DNA of 64,000 nt. Origin: Stichopus chloronotus (Eukaryota; Echinodermata; Holothuroidea; Aspidochirotida; Stichopodidae). A model generated the notes under the pieces. The model was not told where the DNA came from and did not search any database. It saw nothing but the letters and a program-made list of their open reading frames with translations. How positions within the stretch are numbered: position 1 is the first letter of the stretch; each line of letters begins with the position of its first letter. The stretch covers positions 22,351,911 through 22,415,910 of the forward strand of contig CM037843.1 in assembly GCA_021234535.1 (NCBI GenBank), given 5' to 3'. Both the position numbers and the translations under genes were made by a program. Positions 37,601 to 52,600 of this stretch are shown here, in pieces.

Positions 37601-40600
37601 ACAGTTCAAGATACACAGTTCACAGTATGAATGTACTAAGGGCCAACATTTATTCACAGAAAACCACAAATTTTGAGACAATGAATGCAATATTTAGATA
37701 ATATGTCAAACTTCCACCCCTGGACAAAATTGGTTGATGCCAAAGATAAAATTTTGTTGTCCTTTGAACCCCTCGGTGGTCATGGGATCCAATGATGAAG
37801 TTTATACAGAAATGAGGCAAGTAATACCAGCCATGACCACAGGTCACGGATGATGACATTACAACATAGATGACATGGTTCAAAGAATTCACTAACCTGC
37901 AGATCAAAGCATTGACCAAGCAATACTTTCCTCTCTTGCCAAGTATCCTGTACTTTCTCTGTGGTGGTTCTTAGCGTATCCGTTGCATTGGCGATCTCTG
38001 TGGTCCCTGGATGGTGTTCTTTTATCAGCCTCTCACCGACGGGTATCACATCCGTTGCTTCCTTCTGCTTTCTCATGATATCCGACTGTAAATGACACAA
38101 AACGGAAAAGAACAATCACCACAGTACAGATTTACAAGCGCACATGCTCAGAACAAAAACATGTGGTGAGGAAAAAAAGGAGACAATTGCTCATAGATTT
38201 GCTGCTGCAGTTTTCACTGAAACCTTTAGAACTCATTTGAAAACTGAACCAATTTGCTTCATTCTTTGATTAGATAACTGTTTGGTACTGTATGGTAGTA
38301 ATATCTGTGGAGTCTCATGCTAGCAGGAAGAGCAACCTTTCTTGGAATGAGCTTAAAAATGCTTGTACTTTGATGCTATCTTGCATATTCATCTTATTAC
38401 CATTTTTGGCATATCATTACAATATTATTATAATATCATTAACTCTAGCTCTGAACTGGCTTGCTATCATGATTGACAAGTTCCAAGAAGCAGTAAATGA
38501 TGTGTTACATGGAACGGGCTGTATCGAGACCACTGACGAATACAGATATTGCAAAGTGAGGTGATACCATTTAAGGTGAAGTACGGGAATGTGACCAAAG
38601 GGAGGGACGCTTCAACATTTCATTCATTACAAGGGCATGAAATTCCCTTCATAAAAGGCACTAAATTGCTTGTAAAAGAGTTCTGGAAATTATTTATCAA
38701 GAATATTATACAGTATAGCAGGTACTTATGATTTCAAAGAATTCAGCCTAGATAGTTTCCCATTTTCACTTCTGACTGGTTCTTGGAAATCCTATTATAC
38801 CTACATTATGTGATACCAGCAACTATTCATCTCATTCACATAACACAATTGGGTGGAAGCAGCAGCACAGGAGAGACAACGTTGGCTGATACGTGACTTT
38901 ATTTGAACAAACTGCATTTTACAACTCAAAAGTGCTGAGAATTCAGCCCTAAAACAATTAGCAGGAGCCAAAACATTCACACTTTTCCTTTTAACAGTAT
39001 TTTGAATCCACTTGGTGTCTGACTCATCATCATTTAGAGAAGGAAAATATTCAATGAAAATAAAACACGAATAAGAATGGAAGAAGAATTTCACTGGAGG
39101 ACAAAATATTTCAAAACAACTGACCAAGAGTTCTTTGTGACTTTCACACATCTTTTCAGCATCTTGAAGGTTATTGGAGAGGGGAAGACTTGAAATGGTC
39201 AGGATGATACCGTCATACCAGTCCATCTGAAAGCATGAAAACATGTGGACAAATTAAACAATATCAATTGACAATGAAAAACTTTTGATGCATGAGATTT
39301 ACATCAGATTACAAACAGCTTCACTGAGGACCAACTCTGCATTTAAGGGTGGCATTGTGCACAAGTGCTCTCCAGCAATTGATTTTTCTTTAAAGGTATT
39401 TTGCACAAGAACTACAACATCTCCTTCTGCCCTAACATTTTCATCCTTATCAATCATGTAACCATATGTCTCACATTCAAAACCTGCAAGTTAAGCAGGA
39501 TAAACGCTGTTCCACTACACACCCTTTCCCCCATACTGGACATATCTCTCCCCACCCCATGAAAATGTTGAATTTCCACATTTTGACTTGCCTCTTCAAA
39601 GGTAGGAGAAGTGGATGCCCTTTTACTTTCCCATTTCTTAGGAACAGGCTACTCCTACAAGGTTTAAATTGAATACAAAAAGAAAATCTTACCCCCACCC
39701 TCCATCTCACCCCTTTTCCAAAACAAATAAGAAACAAAGCAAAAAAAAACCAAGAGACAAACAAGAAATTATCCACATGTAAGAACATGTGCATTCTATC
39801 ACTTTCTGTAATCCACCATTTCATATTTTATTAAAACATACACCATTTAAGAAAAGAGAGAGAAAAAATGAATCAATCATAACACAAAAACTGCTCCAAA
39901 TCAGAAACCAGACAGTGAGTCTGCAACAACTTACCAAGTTTTTGAAATTTTTCAAGAAGATTTGCAGTTCATGGGATTTGTCCAGCATGGCTTTTCTTTT
40001 CTCCGAGGATGCCTGCAAACTCTCCCACAGAGATGCTATTTCATCCAGGGACACACTTATATCTTCAGTGTGGTCCTTAAACTTTTTTGAGAGTTCTGAG
40101 CCGGTATTTGAAAGACGCTATGGCAAAGATAAAAGAGAAAACTTTCAGTTTGAATAAAAGAAAGTCATTAAAAAAGAAACCAACCACATGGTTTAAAGGG
40201 AAGTACTGTCTTTAATAAAAATGTACCAATATAGCATACAAAGAAATTAATTTTTAATCATCATCGAACCATTCAGTCTCACCATGCAATACTCATCAGC
40301 AATAGTTTCATCTGCTCAAAACATTATACATTTGAATTTTTGAAAGCTTGAGGGAACAAACAGTTCTTGAGAAACAAATAAGTGGATTTCTTTTGTGTGA
40401 GAAATAAAAATAATTTCTTCAAAAGAACGCTACCATCCTTCCCCATTTTGAATAATCTATCATTCAATGTCTGTAAACATTGGTTTTAGAAATATGGTTG
40501 TTTACTGTAAAGCAAATGCAATATTTCCCTTTAACACACACACACACATGTCTTTATGATGTTGAAAGTGAAAGTATATGTAACTTTAAGATACATACAA

Positions 40601-43600
40601 ATAATATTATAATATTACAACTTTCCATTTAATTTGAGCAACAAAGGAAAGAACCATATACAGGAGCTTGGATGAAATTATGAATCACTGCAGACAATAA
40701 ACACTGTTACACTCTCCCTTTGATTCAAAGAAGAAAGTAGAAGTATGACAAAAAAAGGCATGAAATGAGACATAAACTAAAATAAAGTTAGATAAGAATT
40801 CAATTCAAAAATGAAACTGTTGTGCTTTCAAATACATTGTCTGCTGAAACAAAAGCACTCTAAAAGAATGTATCTCGGTACATTAGCATGACATAAAAAT
40901 AGGCACAGACAATTCATTCATCCATACTCTATTATTACAATCATGATGGACTTTTTTTCTTTTGTTTGCAAATAATCCTCTTAAAATCTCTTCACACTTT
41001 TCATTGTAAGCTCATTCCCATTACAAGTATGCATCTATTTTAATTACATCTAAATGCAACCTTCTATCATGGCAGCATCCACACTTAAGGTATTGGGGTT
41101 TTTTTTCCTGTGTCTTTCCGAGATTAAAATGTCATTCCTACTTTTAACTTACTCTGTAACTAACTTTATATTCAAATTACATAACCTGGACTAACAATGG
41201 TAATGAGTTTGTGACTTTGACTGCAAGTTTGTGACATCTGCATATCTTTTGAATATGACCTCAAAAGCCCATTTCCACAGAAGTTCCACAGACCAACACG
41301 AGCAGCATTTCTCCACTGTAACTGGTAGCCTAGTAGCATATAATTGGTAGTTTGACTGGTAATTGAACAACAAATGGCCTTCTCCAGATGTGCTGTTTGG
41401 GTGACTGAAGTGTGACAATTACTGTCATGCAAGTAAAGTGCACAATAATGGCAACTTAATGAGTGACCATGCACCAGAATTTCACATGAGTTCAGTTCTG
41501 TGTCAACTCAGAAGCTGCCTTTTAATACTTCTGCCATACTTTGAAGGGAGACGATTCAAAGACACCTTTGGATTACGTATCATGTAAACCATAACCTCCT
41601 CTGCTAAAGATTATCTCGGCGATGGCGAATGTCTCGTTTTTGCACACGGAATTGATGAAATTATACCAGGGAGTGTTGGATGTATCACTTGTATTCCTTC
41701 TAGTGCATATTTCATCAAAATAAGTTATTTCAAGGAGTCATAAGATTTTTGAATGACTTTCTACAAAGTTCATTGTAATGAAAATTGAAATGTAAGTAAG
41801 ACTAAAGGGTTCTTTCTGGTACATACTTCATATAAGTCACTCTCAAATTGACTTGACAAGACACCTGCTGATCCTATTCAGTAAAGGCTACACAGTCTTT
41901 TTTCCTTTCTGATGTCTCTTCACCTGACTTAGAGGTAGGCTCAAATGTAGTATCTCCCCACTCTCAGACATGAGTCGATGGCTCACGACACAGAGACACC
42001 AAGCTCATCACACCGAACACTTCCTAACATTTAGTGTTTGACACTTGTCTTTCCTTGCTAATTATGTCCTGGTGCAGTGTGTATCAGATATGAGTGAAGG
42101 TATCAAAAACTTGTTCTAACCTTGATCAATGCTTCCAATGACTGCACATCATTTAGGACACCTTGGTACCTTCTCTTCAGGGATTCCACACCTTCAAGAG
42201 TTCTGCCAACATCTTCAGACTTCAAGGCAATTGCCTATGGTGATAAAAAAAAAAGAATGTCTATTATCATTAGAGTTTCCTTATTCTTTAGAGGATACAA
42301 AGCCTATGCTACGATGAAACAGCGCTGTTTCTCATTTACGACAAGATGGACATCAATCCCTTAATGGTAGGGATGCCCCAGATGTTGCATATGTCTGATG
42401 GTCAGGTTGCGAGGGCAATAGCATAAACTGTAAATGTATTAACGTGTCATATGGCCCTCCAAACATTATTTTACAGCAAATATGATGATTGAATGCAGAC
42501 AGCTCCAAAAACTCCATCTATATTCCAGGCAAATTTTATTTGGTGACCCAACCACATTTCATCCAAACTTTAGGATCCCTACCTGTTTCAAGTCTGTCTC
42601 ACCAAATGAATACAAAGGATAGTCTTTAAACCATAACCTTCCTTCCCACGGAATCAAAGCGGTAGAATGACGAGACTAGCTGACCATCAGTGAGTAAGCA
42701 TTGAGGGTGCACAATGCTCAAAATGTTACCAGAACACTCTAGACATTACAACGACATGACAAAACAACTATCCCCAGGACAATTCCCACCTGGACAATTA
42801 CCACGCAGACAATTCCAAACCTGGTTAATTCCCCCTTGGATAATGTCCTCTTCCTGATGAAATCCCTCAGGGAAAGGGTTAGGATTAACTTTAGGGTAGT
42901 CGTGCAAATAATAGCAAATGAGGCAGGTACTTTGTATTCTAGAAAAACTGGATGGAAAAGCTCAAAGAGATAGAAACAATTTAAACCATAACTGAGGGAT
43001 AACTAACCTTTTCATTTATTTTTTCCTTCAGTTCTTGAACTTCTCGGTTAAAACTGTGGATCTCCAAAGCTCTTTTCAGTTTCAGCTTGTAGTTATCGAG
43101 CTTCTTTTGCAGCACCTGCCACCTTCACAAGGTAAAGTTGCAAGAAGAACTGACAGTACACACCTCAACAAGGGCAAAACTATATACAATATACAGCTAG
43201 TGTCAGCAAGGTTATGACCTCATTCATTAGGCATACCAAAAATCATGAAAAAGTGCTTAAAGGAGGACTGGTAGTTTATGTTGATTTTTGCTTTTTATTC
43301 CTCCAAATTGGGTATAACCATATCCCTTTAACAGATTTGTGGCAAACAAAATGATCTGCCACTGACAAATTCTGTCAAAAAGTGCCCCAGTAGAGACAGT
43401 ATTCATGAGCAAGTGCTTTATGTCTCTTCCTAGCTTTGCATAAGGAATGTTGTTGGTTGAAGGTCATCAATGTTTACCTGCAGAGTTCAGGTAAACACTG
43501 ATGACCTTTAATCAAGCAATATTCCTTGATATTTAAGTTAGGGATATGCATTGAAAACATATATTCATAAATATTATCTATGGTAAGTCAACATAAGAAA

Positions 43601-46600
43601 ATAAGAAATTAACAGTTTTTTTCTCCCTTCTGAAGCATTTTCTGACAGAATTTGTCATTGGTAGATCATTTCTTACCACAAATCTGTGAAGGTGATATGC
43701 TTACACCCGATTAGAAGAAGGTGCAAAAAGTTATGTTAACTGTGAGTCTCAACTATCTGTAATCCTTAAAACTCAAAGGAGGGTCCTCCAAAAAATTCAA
43801 GTTTTTGTAATATGATGTAAGCACACCCAAAATTATGTCAGTGTAATCATAATACTAGACACTTGGAAATAAGTTGCACTTTGCTCTCAAAATTTTCTAG
43901 CTACTGTCAGCCAAAAACAAACTATGTGCTCTCTGAAAGGAAAGTATTGCTCAGACAAATGTCAAGTTGACTTTTTGACAACATTATCTACAATTATCAA
44001 ACTTTTGAGTTCAGATTGTACAAAAGCTTTCGCAGATGTGAAACTGCTCATACTTTTCTCGGATTTCTTGAGCTCTTTCCTCGACTCCATCAGCCAATTC
44101 CTCTGGCCCCTCCTGGTCGATCCGACGGGCAATTTCAGAGATTTCATTCACAGCTACATCATCGACAGACTTGTCCTGCAGATATGTTAAAATAATTGAA
44201 AAAAGAGCAAAGATAAAGGTGGATGAAAAAATGTTTTCATATTAAGGGTAGAGGGCACTGGTGGATCAAATGAGGGGAGAGGGAGCAAATGTGAAGCATT
44301 GACCCCAAAGGTGGGCCAAAAATATCGTTTCAAAAAATTTGCGTAATTATTGAAGAATACACTGCATTTCTTTTTTAGAAGAAACTAAGTTTTAAATGGT
44401 ACACCTTTGTAGCACCAAATCACATTTGAGGTCTGCATGTCTGAGGAAGGTGCAAGGGATCACAGTCCCAAGCAATGGTCATGGGGGGGCCACAAGGGTG
44501 ACAGGGGTGCCTTCACGTGAAGCCTGAGAAGGTGATTTGGGGATTTTTGGAGCATTTCATTTCTATCCAAAAATTTTCTGGTATGCTCCACAGTCTTCCA
44601 ACAATTCTAGCAAGTTTTTAAGTGATGATGGGTACCACTTGAGACTCAGTCCCCCCCCCCCCCCAGGAGAGATGCACCCACGCTGCCACTGTCTGAGGAC
44701 TTGATTGGTACATTCTCTGTTTGGGGGTTGTTTCCTTAGCTGTTGCATCCAGTTATAAAATGATCTAAAAGAAGGGGAATACTTCTCTCCTTAGGCTCCT
44801 CTCCCATATCACCAGTTGGACCCCTCCAAACAAAGAACCTGGAACTGCCAGTACCAGAGGATAATTTGAAGTATAGTTAACATGTTAGCTTCATTTGAAC
44901 ATGTGTGCTGACCTAATACATGTAAATCTAATAGCAAGGTTGATGTGATTCACATGTTAATTCACCTTTTTCACACCAACTCTAATTTTACGTTATGAGG
45001 TCAACTGTTAATATCAATCAGCATACCTCAAAAACCTGTCCAGTTGAAATCGGGCTGCCTGAGAGTCAGTTCATAGAGTTACTGCATAAGCACTTTTGAA
45101 CGAATGTTTTGATCATCCTTCTTAAAATTAATTTAATGATCATATCCAAGCTAAAAACATTAGATTCGTAAGCGAAATACATATAAAAAATATGTAATTT
45201 TTACGAAAACTGCCAACAGTTCCTAATCCTGGAGAAATAAAAGACTACTTTTAATGGAATTATTCCATTGCATTGAACAAAAAATTGTAAATGACATTCA
45301 GAGTAGAAACAGCCTGTTTGCAAAATTTTCTCCAAAAAGACAAAAAACTTATCATAGTGTAATATCAATAACAGTACCATACAGGTGTGCTTACAAAAAA
45401 TAACATCACAGGGTAACAGGGACGGTTTTGAACCAGTGAGCATTTTTTCAAGCACATCCCTTTTTTGTTACATTAACACTGACACTATATACTAAAACTA
45501 ACATTGACAATATACAAAAGAAATAGTTCTATGTTGTTCTTCTGTGATTATAGACATTATTATCTTCACACATCTTACCTCTGCATGTAAAAAAAACTGA
45601 CAAGAGATAAAAAATACACATGATTTCTGAAGGAATGGACTAAGTCAACTGGTCAAACTTTTACAGTGAAATAACACACTTAATAACTGTAATTATAACA
45701 GTGACTTTATTCTTATTTTGTCATTAAGTCACACTTTTAATTAAAATCTTAACTTCATGGTTAGAGTCAATCATTAAAGAAACCTACCAAAATTCTATTG
45801 ACTGCTTCCTTTTCATTCAAGTTGAAAACCCCTCTGATACGGCAGTTTATGGTAGGCTATATTCGACAATACTATTATCTACCAGTCACAAAATTTCCAA
45901 ATTTAAAGGAGATGAATCAGGACGAAACATTAATACATCAAACTTTAAAATTTGGAGCAGTATGAAAATGTTTTCAATTGCTCTTCATTAAGGAGAATCA
46001 TGATATCGCATGCATTTTCACATCAAAACCATGAAACAAATATATTGCATCTACCAGACAAACAAGAAGTGTTAATATTCTTTGCAAAAATTCAGAGACC
46101 AGTGACAAAATGTCTTGGTTTTATTTCCAGTGGTCAAAATGTGAACAGCTGATTAAAAACCATCTGTGTATCAAATTGATAAATGAGATATATACAGTGT
46201 TATTAAAAGAAGAATTAATAATTCACAAAAGTTTCTACCATGAAGAATTAACTCATCAAATGTTTGGTAATGAACATAGAAACACTTCCTCTCTGTTCAA
46301 TTTTATTTTAAATTTAACGGACCATAAATGGTTGAATCTACTCTCTACTGGCCTCAGTCATTGGTCTTTATTGGACCCCCTATCCCCTTGACTCATGCTA
46401 TTTATCATTCTGTTCAGCTGATTTCATGCCTTTGTGATTATCAAGTCCAATACAATGAACAATACAAGACGACTGCAGTAAAAGCACAACAATATATTTC
46501 ATAGCATAATTTTTCCGACAAGGGTTAATGACAATTTTACATGAGAATGCAACAAAATATCCATTCCAACTGATCTTTGCTGAAATGAAAGGTAATTGTG

Positions 46601-49600
46601 AATACTATCAGAATATTAAACATCACACATGTGCATAAAATGTTTCACAGGAAATCTGATTGTGCAGCCATGGGGAAGGCTACATCCACATGGTATGACT
46701 CTTAAAAATAGCATAAACTAATTACTAATTTGAAACCATATCAGACCATGTTAATAACTACTGCCCTAATACCTCGTGAAGAGTTGGACGAAACCCTTTT
46801 GTACTGCTCTTTCCTGAATGAGTTCTGTAGATTGTTCACAATATACGACACTTAAAGAATTCCATCTAAGTTGACTGATACTTCATCGCTGTTTGACGTT
46901 CCTTTAATACGACGGTCATCAACCTGTGGGACGCATCCCACAAAGCGGGACGCCTTTAAAATTTGGGTGGGACGCCTAGCTTTTCCATCGAAAATAAGTA
47001 AGAAAAATCAAATAAAAATAAAGAAAGTTCTGCTGAGACACAATCACCATTTTTAGAGTTCAGAAAAAAGAATCCTCGACACGTGAACAGAGTTATCTGT
47101 CGGAATCATCTTAAATGGTGCGGGTGAGACGCTTCAAAATTTTGGCATTTTAGTGGGATGACAGCGAAAGAGTTTGGAGACCGCTGCTTTAGTATGATTT
47201 TCGCTACAACGACAGTTGACTCAACATACCTTCCTCAGTAGAGACATTGACATAAACAAAATTATCTTTGACAATTGGAGATGTAAAACACAGAATATTG
47301 TAGTTCATTGTTTGGTATCTCTGTACTCTTATATGGAGCTTTTACCATACAAAAAGTGAGTGTCAGTTTAGAAAAAAAAAGTTAGCTCAGTGTAAAATGT
47401 TTCAACAGTAAACACATGGCGAGTTCTATGACAAAGGTGAACTTATCATACAGTACCTATAGGGTAACAGAAGGGGTTTTCAACCAGTTACCTTTTTTCG
47501 AACACATCACCTTTTGAATATTAATTCATATTTTTTAAGTTAAAAAACCATATTTTGATCTTTATTTGGTAAAGAAATAATCATATTCACAAGTCATAAT
47601 CTTGCTTTTATACTACACTAGTCATAAAAATAAAAAGTATTGAATCCTGATGGGTTCAAGTCAGTTATCTGGTCGAAATTTATGTCACAAGGATATGTGC
47701 TGATGTCACATTCATAATTGCGGAAGATAAATTGTAAATGGATAAAACCAGTAGCCGTCCTTTTTATTTCAAACGTAGCTTTATATCTATTGTAAGCACT
47801 GAAACTTCACTGGAAATCTTTATTACTGTCCTTTTTGCTGAAGTTGAATACCCCTCAATTGAGGTTGTTTTTGACAATCATTCTTGCTATCAACAAAAAT
47901 TTGAACTAGGGATTAAAAAGTTCAAATTTCTAATAAAAATGTGTTGTGTAAAATCAAAATGTTTGCAATTCAAGGAAAATGTCGACAATTCTTCCACTTT
48001 TGAAGGCAACGATAACATTCTTTGTATACTCAATTTTATGGTCCAATTTAAGTACTCTGATTTATTTGCTGCTATGTGGCAGACACAAAATATGAACGTT
48101 TCAGTAGAGCGTCCAGGTCTTCTTTTGGAAAATGTGAGATGCAAAATGAACAAGGTGGGCATCATATAAGAAACTCACAATTTAAGGATATATTTTCTAT
48201 GAAATCCCTTGTTTTCGACTGAAGTGGTCGAAATCTGAGACAGTGGTTGAATACCAACCTGTATGTCAAATTTACAGGTCAGTGAACGTTGTGCAGCTTT
48301 TTACTATTAATTCTTTAAGAATCTGTAGATATCATAAAGTAGTTTCTGAATGAATTACTTATATTATCAGGTGTTTGTCAATGACATTTAATTAAATCTT
48401 CCCCATACTAAAGTATGTTTTCAAGTCGATGACAGGTAAGTGGTCAAATACCCCCTCTCTGACGATAGACTTCATTTTCAACAGTAATGTGTTCATCACG
48501 ATGGAATGTCAGTGTCACTGCTAATGTGACAGGGACTAAAATTTTGTCTTACAATAGTACATTTTCTTGCATAACATGACAACAAGTATCCAACACCATA
48601 TGCAGATGAGAAACCAGTGGCAATCAGTTTGGACAAGATTTGAGGAAAGACCTGCCCCGGTTACCAACTAATGCATGTTGTTTATCAAACACGAACTCCC
48701 AAGATATGAGCAAAATATACCTTCAGTAGAGCATGAAATGAATAAAAGAACATTATCCATACCTGTCCAAAGTTACCTAGTTTTCTCTGCAGCTCCAGAC
48801 AGTGTTCGTAATCGTCCCCGACATCACCAAATGCGACCAAAGCTGTCTGGAGGACAAGAAATAAACAAGAGGACAATCAAGATTAAATCAGATTACCTGA
48901 TCTACTAATCTAGGTCAACATTTGGAAACATATTTACTGAAACAGCATTCTGCTACATTAACAAAAATATATTATTTCTTGCTGTTAAAGTTTGTGTGAG
49001 TTACATCTAGAAAAGAGCTGGCTTCATTCATACACTGCAGAGTGAATTCCTGTACCTGTAGTACCCTTTTTTGAGATATGGCTTTTCAAATTTCGATGAA
49101 AATGCAAAAGTGATGGCATTAAGTGTTGCACACTGTCCGTATTTCCTTTGTTAGCTCTGTATGTATGTGTATACCATCTACTTACTTGCCATCCAGCAAA
49201 AACATTGATAAGTGATATCAATATTTTGAAAGAAAAGAATATATTCCTCCAAATAAAACGGTACTACAGGTACAGGAAACCTGCTGGGCAGATAAAAGTC
49301 AAAATTGTCCTCAAAATAAAGGTTAAGTAAACAAATGATAACGTAAGACATATCAAGTAAGTCCCTCTCTTCACATCATAAATTTGCATACATAGCCAAT
49401 GTTTACCCATGATGCAGGTTGGAGACAAGAATCTGCCTATCAAATTATCAATTTTTAATGGATTTGGACGGATGGATTTGTGGCTATTTCCAACACGTTC
49501 AATGATTAATATAGTCAATAATCAATTAATCCATTTAAATCCACTGATAAACTTTTTAAGTAAATCTTTACATCTTTTGGCTATTAAATCACTGTTCACA

Positions 49601-52600
49601 AATATGATGGTTTCTTCTCTTTCTTCCTTATTTTTAACAAACAGATTAAGATGGCAACTATCCACTGACAGGCTTCGCAGAAAAGAGCCGACGTTTCTTA
49701 ATGAGCACCAGTAAAGGAACTCGGCATCCATTTTTGTGACAAAGCATTGCGACATGCATAGTCAAATGAGAGGCGATTTCCTTCTGTAGGCGCTTCATGG
49801 TAAATTGAACATTTATCTTATATCTGCTTGTTGTAAAATGAAAGTGTTATCAACATTTCCACGCAGTGTGGTTAATTCTACCTCAAAGGGAGTTACTTTT
49901 TCTAGTTTTCAGGTTTTCTTACAAAATTTCACTTTCACTGATAGTTAAGTCAGCTTCATGGAGAAATGTCCAGACTCTTCTCTTTCCTGCTAATGCACTA
50001 TGTCTCTCTCATGTCCAACAGGCAACTTTTGGAACAAATGCTGGGTGGTTAACAATCAGAGTTTATGCTAGAATATATTGAACAGCAGCAGTAGTGCAGA
50101 GTGTAAGACAAGTGTGAACTACAAACTATGGCAATCATTTTCTGCATCAGCAAATTTTACAAAAACGAAAGTGGGACAGATGGCCTGAATGCAACTATAA
50201 TATAAGTAATGTCAGAGGGTAGAATGGATTAACTTTGCATTTACACTTAAACACAGTGAAGTGAGGCTGCAAACAAAGTTAAATTTAAAGGCAAAGTGAC
50301 AACTTCTCACCTTCTCCCTGATCCATGAATCAATCCTCTCTGTTTGCCTTTGAAACTCCAACAACTCCTTCAGCTGCTGGAGTGATTGTCCTTTCCTACA
50401 GGACAGTTCCCTGAGAGCCGTCCATTTGCTCAGGAGTTCGGAAACATCTTGAGCCACATCTCCCTTCTTCGGATGCTCGATCTTTTGCAATTTTGCCCCA
50501 ATCTGTTTGTTATGGCATGAAAGTAAAAGAGACCCCGAAGGGTACTAAGGCCAAAAAAGTGTTTAAAGAAACTTCACTATGCATGCCCCCTGAAGGAGAT
50601 CCATATCAGGGATTGCAACGTCAGAGCTACTCTTGTACATTTTCCTTCACAGGCTTTCTTAACAGGTTTACAATATTTTGATATCACTTCTCTCTTTAGA
50701 AGTAAACACATTCAAACAAAAGAAGGAAGGAATGACACAATGAAAGTTCCATCCATACAGTCATGAAGCAACTTTGCTGAAGTTTGGTGTCATGGGCAGT
50801 GGGAGTCAAAGATATGTGGTTACATGTATGACAATTACTTTGAGCAGTGAGATTTTGACATAAGGTTCAACACATTTACATCTTTTGGAAATCCACTTCA
50901 CAATCATGAGGAAAAGGGGCCCAACACTCCACATCTAGCACCTTCCAGGTCAATTGATTCAAGAGTAAATCATGCAATCATGATTGGCAGACGACACTTC
51001 TGCCCTGCCCAGATAACACTGAGGTAAAGAGAGTGTACATTTGTGGTAGACTGGGCCAGGAAGGTGTCAATTGTGTGCTAAAAAATGAAGCAGAAACTTC
51101 CTGAAAAAGTCATGAACATCCACGATTTGAGAATATCAGCGAAAGTTGCAAAAGTCCCCACCTGTTGGATTTCGGTGATGAGAGCATCGTTAGCAGTCAG
51201 CTCAGCTTCAAAGGCCTGATGTTTCTTAAGTTTCTTCAACTTTTCTTGAAGCAGAGAGCTTTCAAAAGAACCGTAGCTCTCCAAGACCTTCTGTTTTTCC
51301 GATATCAGAAGTCGTGCCTGGAACGGAGAAAATATGGTCCTCTTGAAATGTAGCTCTGTACATTAGCTTTGAGACTGTATTATACATATATCATGCACTG
51401 TTTGTCAATAAACTTAGCAGTTCTCCAATTTTGAATTTCTGGTTAACAGGAATTTCTGTAACATTGGTCAGAGAGATTTAGTTTCAATCACTACGAGTTT
51501 GTCGCAAGGACTTGCACATTCAGAATCAGCATGCATTTTTTCAGCTTTAATGTTAGCTTATCCATGATGTAATATGATTCCATATTTTACATTCCACAAG
51601 AACTGTAGACCATTGATTTCTCTTGTGTCTATTTTACAACATGCTTGTTTAACTTATTATAGAAAAGACAACCAAAGTTTCATCAGCTTTTACTTCACTG
51701 CTGCTAATCGCCATAGTCCTTGGCCTCTAACAGAAAGCAACAGGGAATTTTGTACTCCATGTATTTGACAAATATGACATATTCTCAAGCTTCCATTCAT
51801 GAAGCGGTGTTGCGCTTGCCATGCCAGATGGGTGACACAAAAAAAACGCTTGGAAAATCCCATATCTGATTTACAGAGGGCAGCATTCACAAATGATTAT
51901 CACCATGGATATTGAAAGATGTGGGTGGACAAGGAGGAGGAGAGGCGGGAACAAGATTTGAAATAGGATTGTGGTAGAATTGTTTTTCACAGTGTGATTT
52001 GCCATACCTCTGTGATATTTTCTCTAAACTGAGCATATAGTTTAGCCTGGTTGAGCTTCTCTCTTCTTTGTAGACTCTTATCTTTGATATTGCCTCTCCT
52101 AAAAATACCAAACAACAGACGCCAAAAAAAAAAAAATGAAGTTAAGACAATTTGTATGAAAATACACTTCAAAAAGTTAGATATGTCTGAATGTTTAAAT
52201 GACAAGAAACAAACAAAACATTCAAGGTAACAGATAAAGTTTTTTAACAATTTTGGTTCCAGGGTTGCTAAATGAAAATGGAGAGAAAATTTGAGATTTT
52301 CACTTTTGTATATACTTACTGTTGAACTGACTATCAATTTCAAGGTTCTGATCAATCTACTAGAAATGAAACCTTAACTGTTTTAAGATGTATCAAGTTT
52401 CCAAGCGGAGGCTTACACTAAGTACCATTCCAAGAGAAACCAAACAATGCTGTAACAAAATATATCTTGAATCTGTGCCCACTTTCTACAAATTTGAGCT
52501 GGTTTGCAATGTTTTGGACACATGAATGTCTGCTAAGGCGTTTAAAAAAACTATTTGTTTCAAGCATTTGTTGCTATCAAATAAGTAGATAGACAAAATT

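Larger units (their letters stand above)
44176..48762. other. Largest spectrin intron
   Basis: 4.6 kb without an exon; frame and phase across it (GFGQ| to |DKSVDD) are intact. It holds C14 at 44651-44664, a short hAT MITE at 46910-47186, and two related stretches beginning GGGTAACAG at 45412 and 47460. A 143-residue plus-strand frame at 47738-48169 is AT-rich and matches nothing known to me. Confidence 0.5.

Noticed and set aside
47738..48169. 143-residue open frame on the plus strand
   Set aside because: AT-rich, inside a spectrin intron, no splice partners, no family resemblance, and partly within a diverged repeat.
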